From NCBI RefSeq assembly GCF_002998295.1, contig NZ_CP027226.1, positions 1,284,001 through 1,348,000 of the forward strand: a stretch of 64,000 nt of DNA, read 5' to 3'. This document shows positions 55,179 through 63,562 of the stretch, piece by piece. The notes under the pieces are model-generated. The model ran no database searches. It worked only from the letters and a program-made list of their open reading frames with translations, and was not told where the DNA came from. The position numbers were made by a program, and so were the translations under genes. This DNA comes from Fastidiosipila sanguinis (GTDB lineage: Bacteria > Bacillota > Clostridia > Saccharofermentanales > Fastidiosipilaceae). Every line of letters starts with the position of its first letter. The stretch's first letter is position 1.

Positions 55179-57668
55179 CTAGAATAATGGCACTAGACCA
55201 TTCGATGTCTCAGCATAAGGCAACATAATTACTGCCAGAACTTTGACATTGATATTGCCCTTTGTTGGAGCTATATCGAATTTGCTAATATTATTGGCCG
55301 CTTCTTTGAACTTATTGCTTAAGCTCTCTAATTCAGCACTTAGCTCTTGCTCGAGTTTCTCCAATTCTGCTTGGTAAGTTTCTAAGTCAGCTTCAGCTCT
55401 ATGAACATCACCAGCCTGTTGATTAGCTCTACCTACAGATCTAGCAGAACGTGCAGCCTTATTCATAGTAGTTTTGCCAAACTTCTTACGGCCTAGGAAA
55501 CTGTCTAGTACAGTTGATCCTATGTCTATCCAAGAGGATAATTTAGATTGTTTTGCCTGATCTTCTTCTCGTTGCAGTCTTGCTTCTGCTTTTCTAATTT
55601 TCTCTTCAGCTGCCTGCAGTTTCTTCTCATATTTTGCTTTAAGATCTTCTACAGCCTTATCTCTTGTTTCACGCACAGATTGCTCTATTCGCAAATTAAA
55701 TTCACTCTCAGATTCACCTGGTCTAGATACTAAACCACTTGCATCATAAGAAAAGAGTTCTAGCCTTGCATCTCTATAAATTAGATCCTTAAGATCTTTT
55801 TCCCATTGGGTATAGCTAGTTTTTTTGCCAGCTGCATCTGGCATTTCAAGGAACTTAGCTGAACTTACTGGAGCATTGACTGTCTCTATATTAGAATCTT
55901 CAGCTAAGTTTTCTGACCAATCTACAGCAATTACTTCATCTTTTAGCTCACTTACGAAACTCAGATTCTGGACTTCACTAATATTATGTTTCTTGTCTAC
56001 GAAACTTACATCGACATGGGCGAGCAAAGCTGGTTTATAGATAACTTCTTCTTGCTCATCTGTTTTTTGATAATAAATATCAATGTTGTCAGGAACCTTT
56101 TTCCTGATATTGTTTGCACTGTTAGAGCTCAAATGAGCATTTGGTGCAAGAGAATTTGTATTTTCGTTACTTTCATCTTCTTTAACAGATTGGCTAGGCG
56201 AAGTGTTTAAATCCACTTTTCCCTCTAATATCTCAGCAGCTTGTTCTGTAACTACTTCATCTGCAGGACTTAATCTGCTAATTGATTCTCTGGTCAAAGG
56301 TCCTGCCAAATATGACATAGTCCAACGTGTCTTAAATAACTCAGGTCCAGACTCATGCACATTATTTACCAAGAAAGTTCTCTTTGGCAAAGCTGATATC
56401 AACTCAGATAATTGATTCCTATCAAAGTTCATTCCAGATTCGTTGGAAACACTCTGTAGACCATCGAGTAATCTGTTCTTATCCTGCTCAGTCTGCAACC
56501 TTCCTATGAACCATGATCCAATATTAGATAAACCTTTATAGTCTAGATCGACTGGGTTTTGAGTTGCCAAAACTACTGCCAAACCAAAGGCTCTAGCTTG
56601 TTTTAGCAGAGTTAACAAAGCTTGTTTTGAACTAGGATTGCTGACTGGTGGGAAGTATCCGAAAATCTCATCCATGTACAAGATAGCACGCAAGCTAGAA
56701 GTACCAGCTTGAGCTCTTGTCCAAGAAATAACCTTATTAAGAATAGCTGTTACAATAAACATTCTATCTTCATCAGATAAGTGGTTAATGGAGATTATAG
56801 ATATTTTCGGCTTGCCTTCTTTTGTGTACAAGAGATTTTGAACATCCAGTGCTTCACCTTTTAGCCAAGAAGCAAAACTTGGTGAGGCCATTAAATTATT
56901 TAGTTGAACTGCAAGTCTAAATCTATCTTTTTCCGGATAAAAAGACTCCAAGTCCAAGGCACCCAATTTATCAAATCCTGGGTTTTGTATCGCTTGAATT
57001 AATTCCGTGATACCTAAACTCTCACGTTTTTTATATTTGTCTAAGAAAATATATGATAATAAAATATGTTCTCTTGATGTCAAAGGATCACTATCAATCT
57101 TCAAGAGGGACAAAATATTTGATACGGTTGAACTTACGTAGTTATTAAGAGCTTCTTCATCATTTAAAATTGCATCACTAGGTAAGTCTGTTACATCTAT
57201 TATTGATAATTGTTTACCTGCATTGCTACCTGGTGTGTAAATATTTAATTCAACACTATCCAAATATTTCTGAACTCTAGCACCGTCAATGCCTGAATCT
57301 GCCAAACCATTTTTCCAGTTTTCTGCTACTTGTGCTGCAGCTTCCTGAGTAGTTAATCCTTGTCTACTAGCTTCTACAGTATCAATCCAAGGCTCGAAGT
57401 TTTCTGCTAAAAAATCCGGAAAAGCTAACATGAGGTTTCCCATATCACCCTTTGGATCAATAACCAAAGCAGGAATACCATCTATTGCTGCTTCCTCCAA
57501 TAAGTCTATACATAGACCAGTCTTACCTGAACCTGTCATACCCACGCAGATTGCATGGGTAGTCAGATCTTTTGATTTGTAAAGGTAATACTGCTCACTG
57601 CTCTTCATTGTTTCTAGGTCTACAACTTTACCTAAATAAAACTCTCCTAAATTCTCGAAGCTTTGCAT
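55179..57668 (-). CDS. HerA/FtsK-like P-loop ATPase with C-terminal coiled coil
   Basis: 829-residue ATP-binding protein. Walker A is G-M-T-G-S-G-K-T (residues 43-50), followed by A-L-V-I-D-P-K-G-D-M-G-N; Walker B is I-L-Y-M-D-E-I-F-G-Y near 330, and V-V-L-A-T-Q-N-P-V-D-L-D is the sensor region, all as in HerA/DUF87 translocases. The C-terminal third (about 630-790) is a long charged coiled coil. It lacks an obvious N-terminal HAS barrel. The biochemical role of this family is not known; DNA translocation is only inferred. It is followed by the aminopeptidase gene and preceded by a tiny membrane peptide gene. Confidence 0.82.
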   Translation of the reverse strand: MQSFENLGEFYLGKVVDLETMKSSEQYYLYKSKDLTTHAICVGMTGSGKTGLCIDLLEEAAIDGIPALVIDPKGDMGNLMLAFPDFLAENFEPWIDTVEASRQGLTTQEAAAQVAENWKNGLADSGIDGARVQKYLDSVELNIYTPGSNAGKQLSIIDVTDLPSDAILNDEEALNNYVSSTVSNILSLLKIDSDPLTSREHILLSYIFLDKYKKRESLGITELIQAIQNPGFDKLGALDLESFYPEKDRFRLAVQLNNLMASPSFASWLKGEALDVQNLLYTKEGKPKISIISINHLSDEDRMFIVTAILNKVISWTRAQAGTSSLRAILYMDEIFGYFPPVSNPSSKQALLTLLKQARAFGLAVVLATQNPVDLDYKGLSNIGSWFIGRLQTEQDKNRLLDGLQSVSNESGMNFDRNQLSELISALPKRTFLVNNVHESGPELFKTRWTMSYLAGPLTRESISRLSPADEVVTEQAAEILEGKVDLNTSPSQSVKEDESNENTNSLAPNAHLSSNSANNIRKKVPDNIDIYYQKTDEQEEVIYKPALLAHVDVSFVDKKHNISEVQNLSFVSELKDEVIAVDWSENLAEDSNIETVNAPVSSAKFLEMPDAAGKKTSYTQWEKDLKDLIYRDARLELFSYDASGLVSRPGESESEFNLRIEQSVRETRDKAVEDLKAKYEKKLQAAEEKIRKAEARLQREEDQAKQSKLSSWIDIGSTVLDSFLGRKKFGKTTMNKAARSARSVGRANQQAGDVHRAEADLETYQAELEKLEQELSAELESLSNKFKEAANNISKFDIAPTKGNINVKVLAVIMLPYAETSNGLVPLF

Positions 57669-57724
57669 ATCAACCTCTCAGCATTTCTTGTGCTTTATTA
57701 TTTAATGTTTAATTTATTCAATTT

Positions 57725-57844
57725 TTAATTTCCAAGCATTGCAACCATACTAATCACAGCACCTGATATTAGTCCTAAACCTAGAACTCCTACCAGCACT
57801 ATGGAAATTATTTTTGCAACTTGATTTCTGTTATTTCGTTTCAT
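57725..57844 (-). CDS. 39-residue single-helix membrane peptide
   Basis: Short gene between the HTH fusion gene and the HerA-like gene. The product begins M-K-R-N-N-R-N-Q and has one hydrophobic helix rich in Val, Leu, Gly and Ile (about residues 11-37). It follows the HTH gene stop by 19 bases on the same strand, so it is likely co-transcribed. The ribosome site (GTGAG) is weak. Not recognised; the basic N-terminus and single helix resemble regulatory micro-proteins of membranes. Confidence 0.6.
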   Translation of the reverse strand: MKRNNRNQVAKIISIVLVGVLGLGLISGAVISMVAMLGN

Positions 57845-57863
57845 TAGTGAAACTACTCACTTT

Positions 57864-58877
57864 CTACTCTGATTTAACAGTGAAATTCTCTTCAGCTAAG
57901 TTGTGGAAACTTCTTTCACCACGAATTTCTCTAACTACAATGTCACCACTACCAATAACATTAGCTACAACGTTATTTACGCTGACATCAGATTTGAAAT
58001 CACCAGAACCACTGATAGAAATATCCAAGTCTTCCATAACACTATCACCTAGCTCTACGTTACCAGAACCTTGGATTCTAACATTACCATTACCACGTGC
58101 ATAGTTTATCTTAACATCACCAGAACCCAAGATATCTAGGTCGAAGTTATCTACTTTATCTACCTCTATATCAGCTGCACCGTAAATCTTGCTAATAAAG
58201 TCTGTAACTTGGTCTGCTTTAACGTCAGCTGAACCACTAATCTCAAACTCTAATTTTTCTAGATTGGTCTCAATCTCTAACTCTGGAGCACCAGAAATGC
58301 TGGCTCTTACTACCTTCTCTACTTCTGCTGGTAGTTCTACAATTACGAGATTGTTTGAACCACTACTTGAGAAGTCGAAGCTAATACCTAGGAATGTGCC
58401 CTTCTCAACACCACTCATAACCTTAAGTTTAAGTGTTTCCTCATCTTCTGAGAATGAAACTGCATCTCTAAAGTCATCATCACCATATACATGCAAACGA
58501 GATCTTCCGTCTTCTGATTCACGGATTACGACTTTGTTGGAACCATCTAGGATCAAGTCTACATTTTTGATTTCATTGATTAAGTCGATTCTATTAGGAT
58601 CACGTTCGTCCTCTGCATAGATAATACTCTTCTCACTAGCAGAATGAGACTCAGCTTCTTCTGGCTCTAAGTTCTCTCTAAACAAATCATCAATGCTTAA
58701 AGAAAGTGCTTCAGCTATCGTTGGTAATATTTCTAAGCTTGGCAATTCAGCTCCACTAATCCATGCTTCTACAAGAGCTGGCTCTACTTCTAATTCTTCA
58801 GCGAAAGCTACTGTATCTACACCTTTCTGCTCTAAGATTAATTTAATGTTCTTATTAATGTGTTCTACGTTTCTCAT
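57864..58877 (-). CDS. HTH regulator fused to a GIN/DUF4097-like beta domain
   Basis: 337 residues. N-terminal XRE-type helix-turn-helix (about 8-65: V-A-F-A-E-E-L-E-V-E-P-A-L-V-E-A-W) joined by an acidic linker to a repetitive beta-helix-like domain (about 110-330) with recurrent S-G-S-G-D and G-A-x-E/D-I units, as in GIN (DUF2807/DUF4097) putative auto-transporter adhesin domains. Such beta domains are usually extracytoplasmic or membrane-linked; here no membrane helix is seen. AAGGAGG precedes the ATG. Function unknown; the fusion suggests a cytosolic sensor or multimerising regulator. Confidence 0.82.
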   Translation of the reverse strand: MRNVEHINKNIKLILEQKGVDTVAFAEELEVEPALVEAWISGAELPSLEILPTIAEALSLSIDDLFRENLEPEEAESHSASEKSIIYAEDERDPNRIDLINEIKNVDLILDGSNKVVIRESEDGRSRLHVYGDDDFRDAVSFSEDEETLKLKVMSGVEKGTFLGISFDFSSSGSNNLVIVELPAEVEKVVRASISGAPELEIETNLEKLEFEISGSADVKADQVTDFISKIYGAADIEVDKVDNFDLDILGSGDVKINYARGNGNVRIQGSGNVELGDSVMEDLDISISGSGDFKSDVSVNNVVANVIGSGDIVVREIRGERSFHNLAEENFTVKSE

Positions 58878-59115
58878 ATCTGCCTCCTTGATATTTTTGG
58901 ATATTATGAAAAATCTAAGATATTATGTATTTTACCCTATTGTTCTAAATAAAATTCAAGTTATTAAAACCAAGGCAGGTAAATCTACTTTTACGATTAA
59001 AACTTATTATACTATAAGTTCATTTTGCTTGTGTATGCAAAAGTTTTTTTCTATAGCTTTATGCCTAGATTATGGGCATTGAAGCAGAACGACAAACAAC
59101 TTTTATAATCGTGAT

Positions 59116-59637
59116 TTACAAGTAAAAAATCAAGCAGGTTAAAGCTGCAATTATAAATCCTAGCAAGCTACCAACTATTACATCTAAAGGATAGTGTACC
59201 CCAACATATATTCTAGAAAATGCCATTAAAAGTGCCAAAACTAGACAAAGAATACCAATACTTCCCCCAGCAGTAATCATCACTACTGTGGCACAAGCTA
59301 TTGATGAAGCTGCATGTCCAGAAGGGAAAGATGTGTCTTTTTGCGTTTTTATTAACAGCCTTACTTCTTTGTGTTTCTCGTATGGTCTAACTCTCTTTAA
59401 GCTTGTCTTGAGGATATAGCTAGAAAATAACCAAGTTGTTATCAATGCTCCAATCATTAAAACCCCTGATCTTCTAGTTTGTTTAAATGACATAAAAGCT
59501 AAACCTAGAACAATCCAGATCGCTCCGGCATCGCCTAAGTGAGTATAAATCTTAAAAAACTTGTCCAAATATTTATTCTTAAATAATTGTTGAATAGCTA
59601 TTAATAATCTTGCATCGTATAATTCTAATCTTTCCAC
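59116..59637 (-). CDS. PAP2-family membrane phosphatase
   Basis: Lipid phosphatase of the PAP2/BcrC-like type, a candidate undecaprenyl-pyrophosphate phosphatase. 173 residues, about five helices. The three motifs are K-R-V-R-P, S-F-P-S-G-H-A-A-S and S-R-I-Y-V-G-V-H-Y-P-L-D. Starts with GTG after GAGG, 13 bases past the stop of the upstream gene, so it is probably co-transcribed. Confidence 0.92.
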   Translation of the reverse strand: MERLELYDARLLIAIQQLFKNKYLDKFFKIYTHLGDAGAIWIVLGLAFMSFKQTRRSGVLMIGALITTWLFSSYILKTSLKRVRPYEKHKEVRLLIKTQKDTSFPSGHAASSIACATVVMITAGGSIGILCLVLALLMAFSRIYVGVHYPLDVIVGSLLGFIIAALTCLIFYL

Positions 59638-59650
59638 TCATAACCTCGCA

Positions 59651-60388
59651 TTATTTCATTACCTGAGTATTTGCAGCTAATATATCTTGCATAAATTGTA
59701 TATCGTCAGGATAAAGTTTGATAGTGTTTTGCATTTTCTCTATTACTTCAGCGTTTGTAATCACATCATCTATTCTAGCAATAATAAAAATATCATTTTC
59801 AGCTTTTTCGGCATCGCCAAGTAGGATGAGGTGTTCTAAACCTTTATCTGCATATAAATATGAGTACCTTGACTTAATTTGTACTTCATCATTTACAATC
59901 TTAGAATTAGCTTCCAAAGCTGCTTCTATTCGATCTGCTCTGCCTGCTGATTCTAGCATTTTCGCATTTTGTAGTTCACGGTTTCGTGTATAGATATCGT
60001 AAGCGCTTTGCCCAGTAAACATTAAACTTTTCTGCTTCGTTTCATCGGCAATTTCATATATTGTTATGTGTCCGTTTATTTCATTCTTACCAAGTAGTTT
60101 ATGTTCTTGCCAAATATTGAGATAAACGGTCATTTCTTTCTTATTGATGACGTCGTAAGCTTTATAAGTTCTCTGTATTTCACCCTTTTTTAATGGAGTT
60201 ACGAAGATTAGAAATGCTAGGGCAAAAATTACTAAGATAATTAGTAGGAATCTTTTTGCTCTACGTTTCTTGAGAAATTCTTCTAGAACAGGATTGTCAG
60301 ATTCAGAATTGGCATTTGTAGGTTCTACTCCAGCCATCTTTAAATCTAATTTCTCTTCACTATTGTGTTTGTATCTATCCTTTGTCAT
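59651..60388 (-). CDS. Single-helix membrane protein, unknown
   Basis: 245 residues, not recognised. Cytosolic leader to about 44, one helix at about 45-64 (F-L-L-I-I-L-V-I-F-A-L-A-F-L-I-F-V), then a large outer domain of mixed beta and helical character with a long charged stretch (A-G-R-A-D-R-I-E-A-A-L-E-A-N) and C-terminal helical segment. Paired with the PAP2 phosphatase on one strand. Confidence 0.7.
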   Translation of the reverse strand: MTKDRYKHNSEEKLDLKMAGVEPTNANSESDNPVLEEFLKKRRAKRFLLIILVIFALAFLIFVTPLKKGEIQRTYKAYDVINKKEMTVYLNIWQEHKLLGKNEINGHITIYEIADETKQKSLMFTGQSAYDIYTRNRELQNAKMLESAGRADRIEAALEANSKIVNDEVQIKSRYSYLYADKGLEHLILLGDAEKAENDIFIIARIDDVITNAEVIEKMQNTIKLYPDDIQFMQDILAANTQVMK

Positions 60389-60498
60389 TACTAACCTCTC
60401 CTATATTTAGCTAGTTCATTATACAATATATTGAAGCTGAAATAGTTTAAGTAAAGATTAAACATATCATGGTTGAAGCAATTTCATTGAAATTAAAA

Positions 60499-60522
60499 AG
60501 GAGCAGATAAGAATCTGCTCCT
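60499..60522 (-). terminator. Terminator after the SPFH gene
   Basis: Perfect 10-bp stem AGGAGCAGAT/ATCTGCTCCT with a 4-base loop, T-rich downstream on the minus strand. Confidence 0.88.
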
Positions 60523-60559
60523 AAAGTTATACTGTAACTTAATATATTAAAATCATTTA

Positions 60560-61585
60560 CTATTCATCACTATCCAAATCTCTATCCATATCCAAACTTA
60601 CGTTAGGGATATGACTCTTGGATGTATCTTCTTTGAGCTCTTCCACTGCAGATTCGTCTAACTCAGGATCTGGAGTGTCTGCTATAGATTTAACTGCAGA
60701 AACTAATCCTGCCATATTTTGCAATTCTGATGGGACGATAATCTTAGTTGCTCTACCATCAGCAACCTTCTCCATAGCTTCCATTGCACGTAAGCTTAGA
60801 ACTGCTTCATCAGCTTTAGCTGCTTTAAGTAATTCCATACCTCTAGCACGTGCCTCGTAAACTTTGAGAATAGCTTGAGCTTCACCTTCAGCTATACGAA
60901 TTTGTGATTCTTTATTAGCTTCCGCTCTCAAGACTGCAGATTCTTTTTCACCTTCAGCTCTTAGAATTGCAGATTCTTTCTCACCTTGGGCAATCAAGAC
61001 ACTCTTACGTTTCTCACGCTCAGCCTTCATCTGTTTCTCCATCGCATCTTGGATCTCAGGAGGTGGCAAAATATTCTTCAACTCAACTCGATTAACCTTG
61101 ATACCCCATGGATCTGTAGCATCATCAAGAATCTCACGCATCTTAGTATTGATAACGTCTCTAGATGTCAAAGTCTCATCAAGTTCCAAATCACCAATAA
61201 TGTTACGCAGAGTTGTTGATGATAAATTATCAATAGCGTTGATTGGGTTATCTATACCATAAGTGAACAATTTAGGGTCTGTTACTTGGTAGAAAATAAC
61301 TGTATCAATTCTCATGGTAACGTTATCTTTGGTGATAACAGCTTGTGGATTGAAGTCTGCAACTTGCTCTTTGAGAGAAACTGTGTGTACAGCCTTATCT
61401 ACGAAAGGCATCTTGAAGTGCAAACCTGCCTCCCAAGTTGTCAGGTATGATCCTAACCTCTCGATAATCTTAACGTGTGCTTGTGGAACAATTTTTACGC
61501 AGGATAGAACCAAATAGACTACCAATATAAGTAGTATCAACAGGAATATATCCATGGCACCAATTCCAAAAATTAATAAACTCAT
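60560..61585 (-). CDS. SPFH/stomatin-like membrane scaffold protein
   Basis: 341 residues: one N-terminal helix (about 6-28), SPFH/band 7 domain (I-I-E-R-L-G-S-Y and D-P-K-L-F-T-Y-G), a long Ala/Glu coiled coil (E-G-E-K-E-S-A-V-L-R-A-E) and an acidic tail. Oligomerises on membranes in lipid-domain organisation and quality control. The NfeD-like partner gene precedes it by 65 bases in the same operon, a conserved pairing. Confidence 0.94.
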   Translation of the reverse strand: MSLLIFGIGAMDIFLLILLILVVYLVLSCVKIVPQAHVKIIERLGSYLTTWEAGLHFKMPFVDKAVHTVSLKEQVADFNPQAVITKDNVTMRIDTVIFYQVTDPKLFTYGIDNPINAIDNLSSTTLRNIIGDLELDETLTSRDVINTKMREILDDATDPWGIKVNRVELKNILPPPEIQDAMEKQMKAEREKRKSVLIAQGEKESAILRAEGEKESAVLRAEANKESQIRIAEGEAQAILKVYEARARGMELLKAAKADEAVLSLRAMEAMEKVADGRATKIIVPSELQNMAGLVSAVKSIADTPDPELDESAVEELKEDTSKSHIPNVSLDMDRDLDSDE

Positions 61586-61650
61586 TTATTACCTCCTTTG
61601 CTTCTCGCTAAATGTTTCTCTTGTTTTTCTGCTTTCTTCGATTTCTTCTA

Positions 61651-62088
61651 TTACTTAGAAACTATTAATTTAACCCCTTGTATAGATAAAATTTTAACTA
61701 TCTCACCTACTTCTATTTCTTCAGATTCTGGATTCGCAACCGCTCTCCATTCTCTGCCCTTCACTCTTACCAAACCTTTATTATCCAGAGCATTAATCTT
61801 TTCAATTACAACTGCTTCTTCTCCGATTAAAGCATCTACATTAGTTGGCACATGTGAATTTTTGCCGATGTTTAGCTTATCTTTAACCATCAAGAAAATT
61901 ATTAGACCTATTCCCGAAACAACTAACATTAAAACTATCTGCCAGGTAAGACTCATGCCAGAAAGTGATGCGAACAAAGCGACCACACTTCCTAGAACAA
62001 ACCAGATACTTACCAGTGCTACTGTTCCTAATTCAACTGCCAAAAATAATAGACTTAAAACCAACCAAAAAATCCAAGCTTGATCCAT
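61651..62088 (-). CDS. NfeD-family membrane protein
   Basis: 145 residues: helices at about 5-30, 35-50 and 55-70, and a C-terminal OB-fold domain (about 85-145, with G-E-E-A-V-V and G-L-V-R-V-K-G-R-E-W). Partner of the SPFH protein, proposed to help it assemble membrane domains. GGAGG before the ATG; the promoter lies directly upstream. Confidence 0.92.
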   Translation of the reverse strand: MDQAWIFWLVLSLLFLAVELGTVALVSIWFVLGSVVALFASLSGMSLTWQIVLMLVVSGIGLIIFLMVKDKLNIGKNSHVPTNVDALIGEEAVVIEKINALDNKGLVRVKGREWRAVANPESEEIEVGEIVKILSIQGVKLIVSK

Positions 62089-62139
62089 AAATAACCTCCT
62101 ATCCTAATAATTAAGGAAGAGTTTTGTTTTCCTTGTTTA

Positions 62140-62168
62140 ATTATATTTTACCATAATAATTTTGGCAA
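62140..62168 (-). promoter_or_regulatory. Promoter of the nfeD-SPFH operon
   Basis: On the minus strand TTGCCA (62163-62168) and TATAAT (62140-62145) with a 17-base spacer, the best consensus match in the window. The IS30-type element begins 27 bases upstream of the -35. Confidence 0.75.
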
Positions 62169-62179
62169 TAATTTCTGTA

Positions 62180-62194
62180 CTAGGCCAGATTCGG
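62180..62194. repeat. 15-bp direct repeat flanking the IS30-family element (left)
   Basis: CTAGGCCAGATTCGG, identical to 63434-63448 on the other side of the element. Likely the duplicated target. Confidence 0.85.
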
Positions 62195-63433
62195 TGTAAA
62201 GTGCAACATAAACTGAAATTGTTTTTTGTACAATGTTAATTGTTTACGCTATGGCTAAATATTTACTATTTGCACTGTTTCCTTCTAATACTTTCCTTGG
62301 GTAACTATTAATAAATTCCTCTAATTTATTTATTTCTCTCTGTGGTATATCTTTTAGTTTTGTACCTTTAGGAATAAAATATCGGATAAATCCATTTAGA
62401 TTTTCATTGCTTCCTCGCTCCCAAGATGAGTATGCATGCGCATAATAAACACTAGTTCTATATTTCTCACTATGTATAGATTTTTCCATGCTTTTCCAGT
62501 CTTGAAACTCTGCTCCATTATCTACCGTTATACTCTTAAACTTTTCTCTAAATGCTCTTGCTCCTAGTTTTCTTTCTATAGAATTAAGCTTCTTTACTAC
62601 AGATTCTTGTCTTTGCGTATTTATCTTTAAAATAATGCATTCTCTTGTACATCGATCTACAAGTGTCAATAAACAAGTCCTATCTCCCTTACTAGACTCT
62701 ATACAATCCATCTCCCAGTGCCCCGTCTCTGTACGCTCTTCTATAGCTTTTGGTCTATGGTTTATTCTCTTCTTATCTGGTGGAGATAAGCGCTTTTCTA
62801 TATAGCGTTTTCTTTGTCTAGGTTTATTTCCTTTACGTGGAAGGTCTTTCATTGTTACTTCTAGGAAGACTTCTTTTTCTACATAGTTGTAAATAGTTCT
62901 AGTACAAAGTCTTTTATCTGTAGGCCAGCCAACTCTGTCAAAATACATTGTTATTGCTGCTGGAGAGAATTTAAGATTATTTATTCTATTCATCTCTTTT
63001 CCTATTAGCATGTTTTCTATTATTTTGGCTAATATATGGTCGTTACTAATCTTTAAAGATGGTCCTTTATTACTCCAAGTTTTTTCTACTGTTTTCTGAG
63101 CTACTACAGAGGAATATGCTGTGTATTCTTCTAGCATAGAATTCTTTTGTTTGACTTTACCGCGTTTTAGTTCTCTAGATAGAGTTGCTTCACTCCAGCC
63201 TAATATCTTTGCTAACTCTTTTTGATTTAATTTATCTTTTTTAGGTCGCTTCAAATTCTCATTATATAAATACTCTAGATGCTTTCTATCTTCTATTGTT
63301 AAATGCTGACCTGCTTCTCTTTTCCTGATATAATGTAATTGGCTCATACGATCCTCCTTTGTTTCGTTTTTCCAATTAACATTGTACAGGATTGTTTGAG
63401 CCTTTATTATTTCAGTTTATTTTACAACTCGCC
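62195..63433 (-). mobile_element. IS30-family insertion sequence
   Basis: 1239 bp bounded by the 15-bp direct repeats. The terminal 25 bases on each side are imperfect inverted repeats ending in a shared ATAAACTGAAAT, with another matching block TGTACAATGTTAATTG further in. One transposase gene. The enzyme is intact, so the element may be active. Confidence 0.88.
62244..63347 (-). CDS. IS30-family transposase
   Basis: 367 residues. N-terminal HTH (about 35-65, L-N-Q-K-E-L-A-K-I-L-G-W-S-E-A-T-L-S-R-E-L-K-R-G) and the IS30 DDE domain: H-W-E-M-D-C-I-E, T-V-D-N-G-A-E-F and E-R-G-S-N-E-N-L-N-G-F-I-R-Y-F. G-GAGGATC precedes the ATG. Full length for the family. Confidence 0.96.
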   Translation of the reverse strand: MSQLHYIRKREAGQHLTIEDRKHLEYLYNENLKRPKKDKLNQKELAKILGWSEATLSRELKRGKVKQKNSMLEEYTAYSSVVAQKTVEKTWSNKGPSLKISNDHILAKIIENMLIGKEMNRINNLKFSPAAITMYFDRVGWPTDKRLCTRTIYNYVEKEVFLEVTMKDLPRKGNKPRQRKRYIEKRLSPPDKKRINHRPKAIEERTETGHWEMDCIESSKGDRTCLLTLVDRCTRECIILKINTQRQESVVKKLNSIERKLGARAFREKFKSITVDNGAEFQDWKSMEKSIHSEKYRTSVYYAHAYSSWERGSNENLNGFIRYFIPKGTKLKDIPQREINKLEEFINSYPRKVLEGNSANSKYLAIA

Positions 63434-63448
63434 CTAGGCCAGATTCGG
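63434..63448. repeat. 15-bp direct repeat flanking the IS30-family element (right)
   Basis: Second copy of CTAGGCCAGATTCGG; see the left copy at 62180-62194. Confidence 0.85.
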
Positions 63449-63491
63449 AGTTTTTACATTTTCTTTAACAATTGTGAAGTGAGTGCAAATC

Positions 63492-63519
63492 AACACTAAC
63501 AGTGTTTACTCTGTGTTAG
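63492..63519 (+). promoter_or_regulatory. Operator-like palindromes before the thioesterase gene
   Basis: AACACT-AAC-AGTGTT (63492-63506) is a perfect 6-bp inverted repeat; an overlapping pair CTAACA (63496-63501) and TGTTAG (63514-63519) forms a second. A weak promoter (TTTACT 63505, TATGTA 63529, 18 bases apart) overlaps them. Confidence 0.45.
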
Positions 63520-63562
63520 AATTTTGGCTATGTATTTAATTTATTAGATAAGGAATTGACGT

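Noticed and set aside
57864-58877. Repetitive GSGD-coding DNA as a CRISPR or satellite array
   Set aside because: The periodicity is irregular and in frame, explained by repeating beta strands of the encoded protein.
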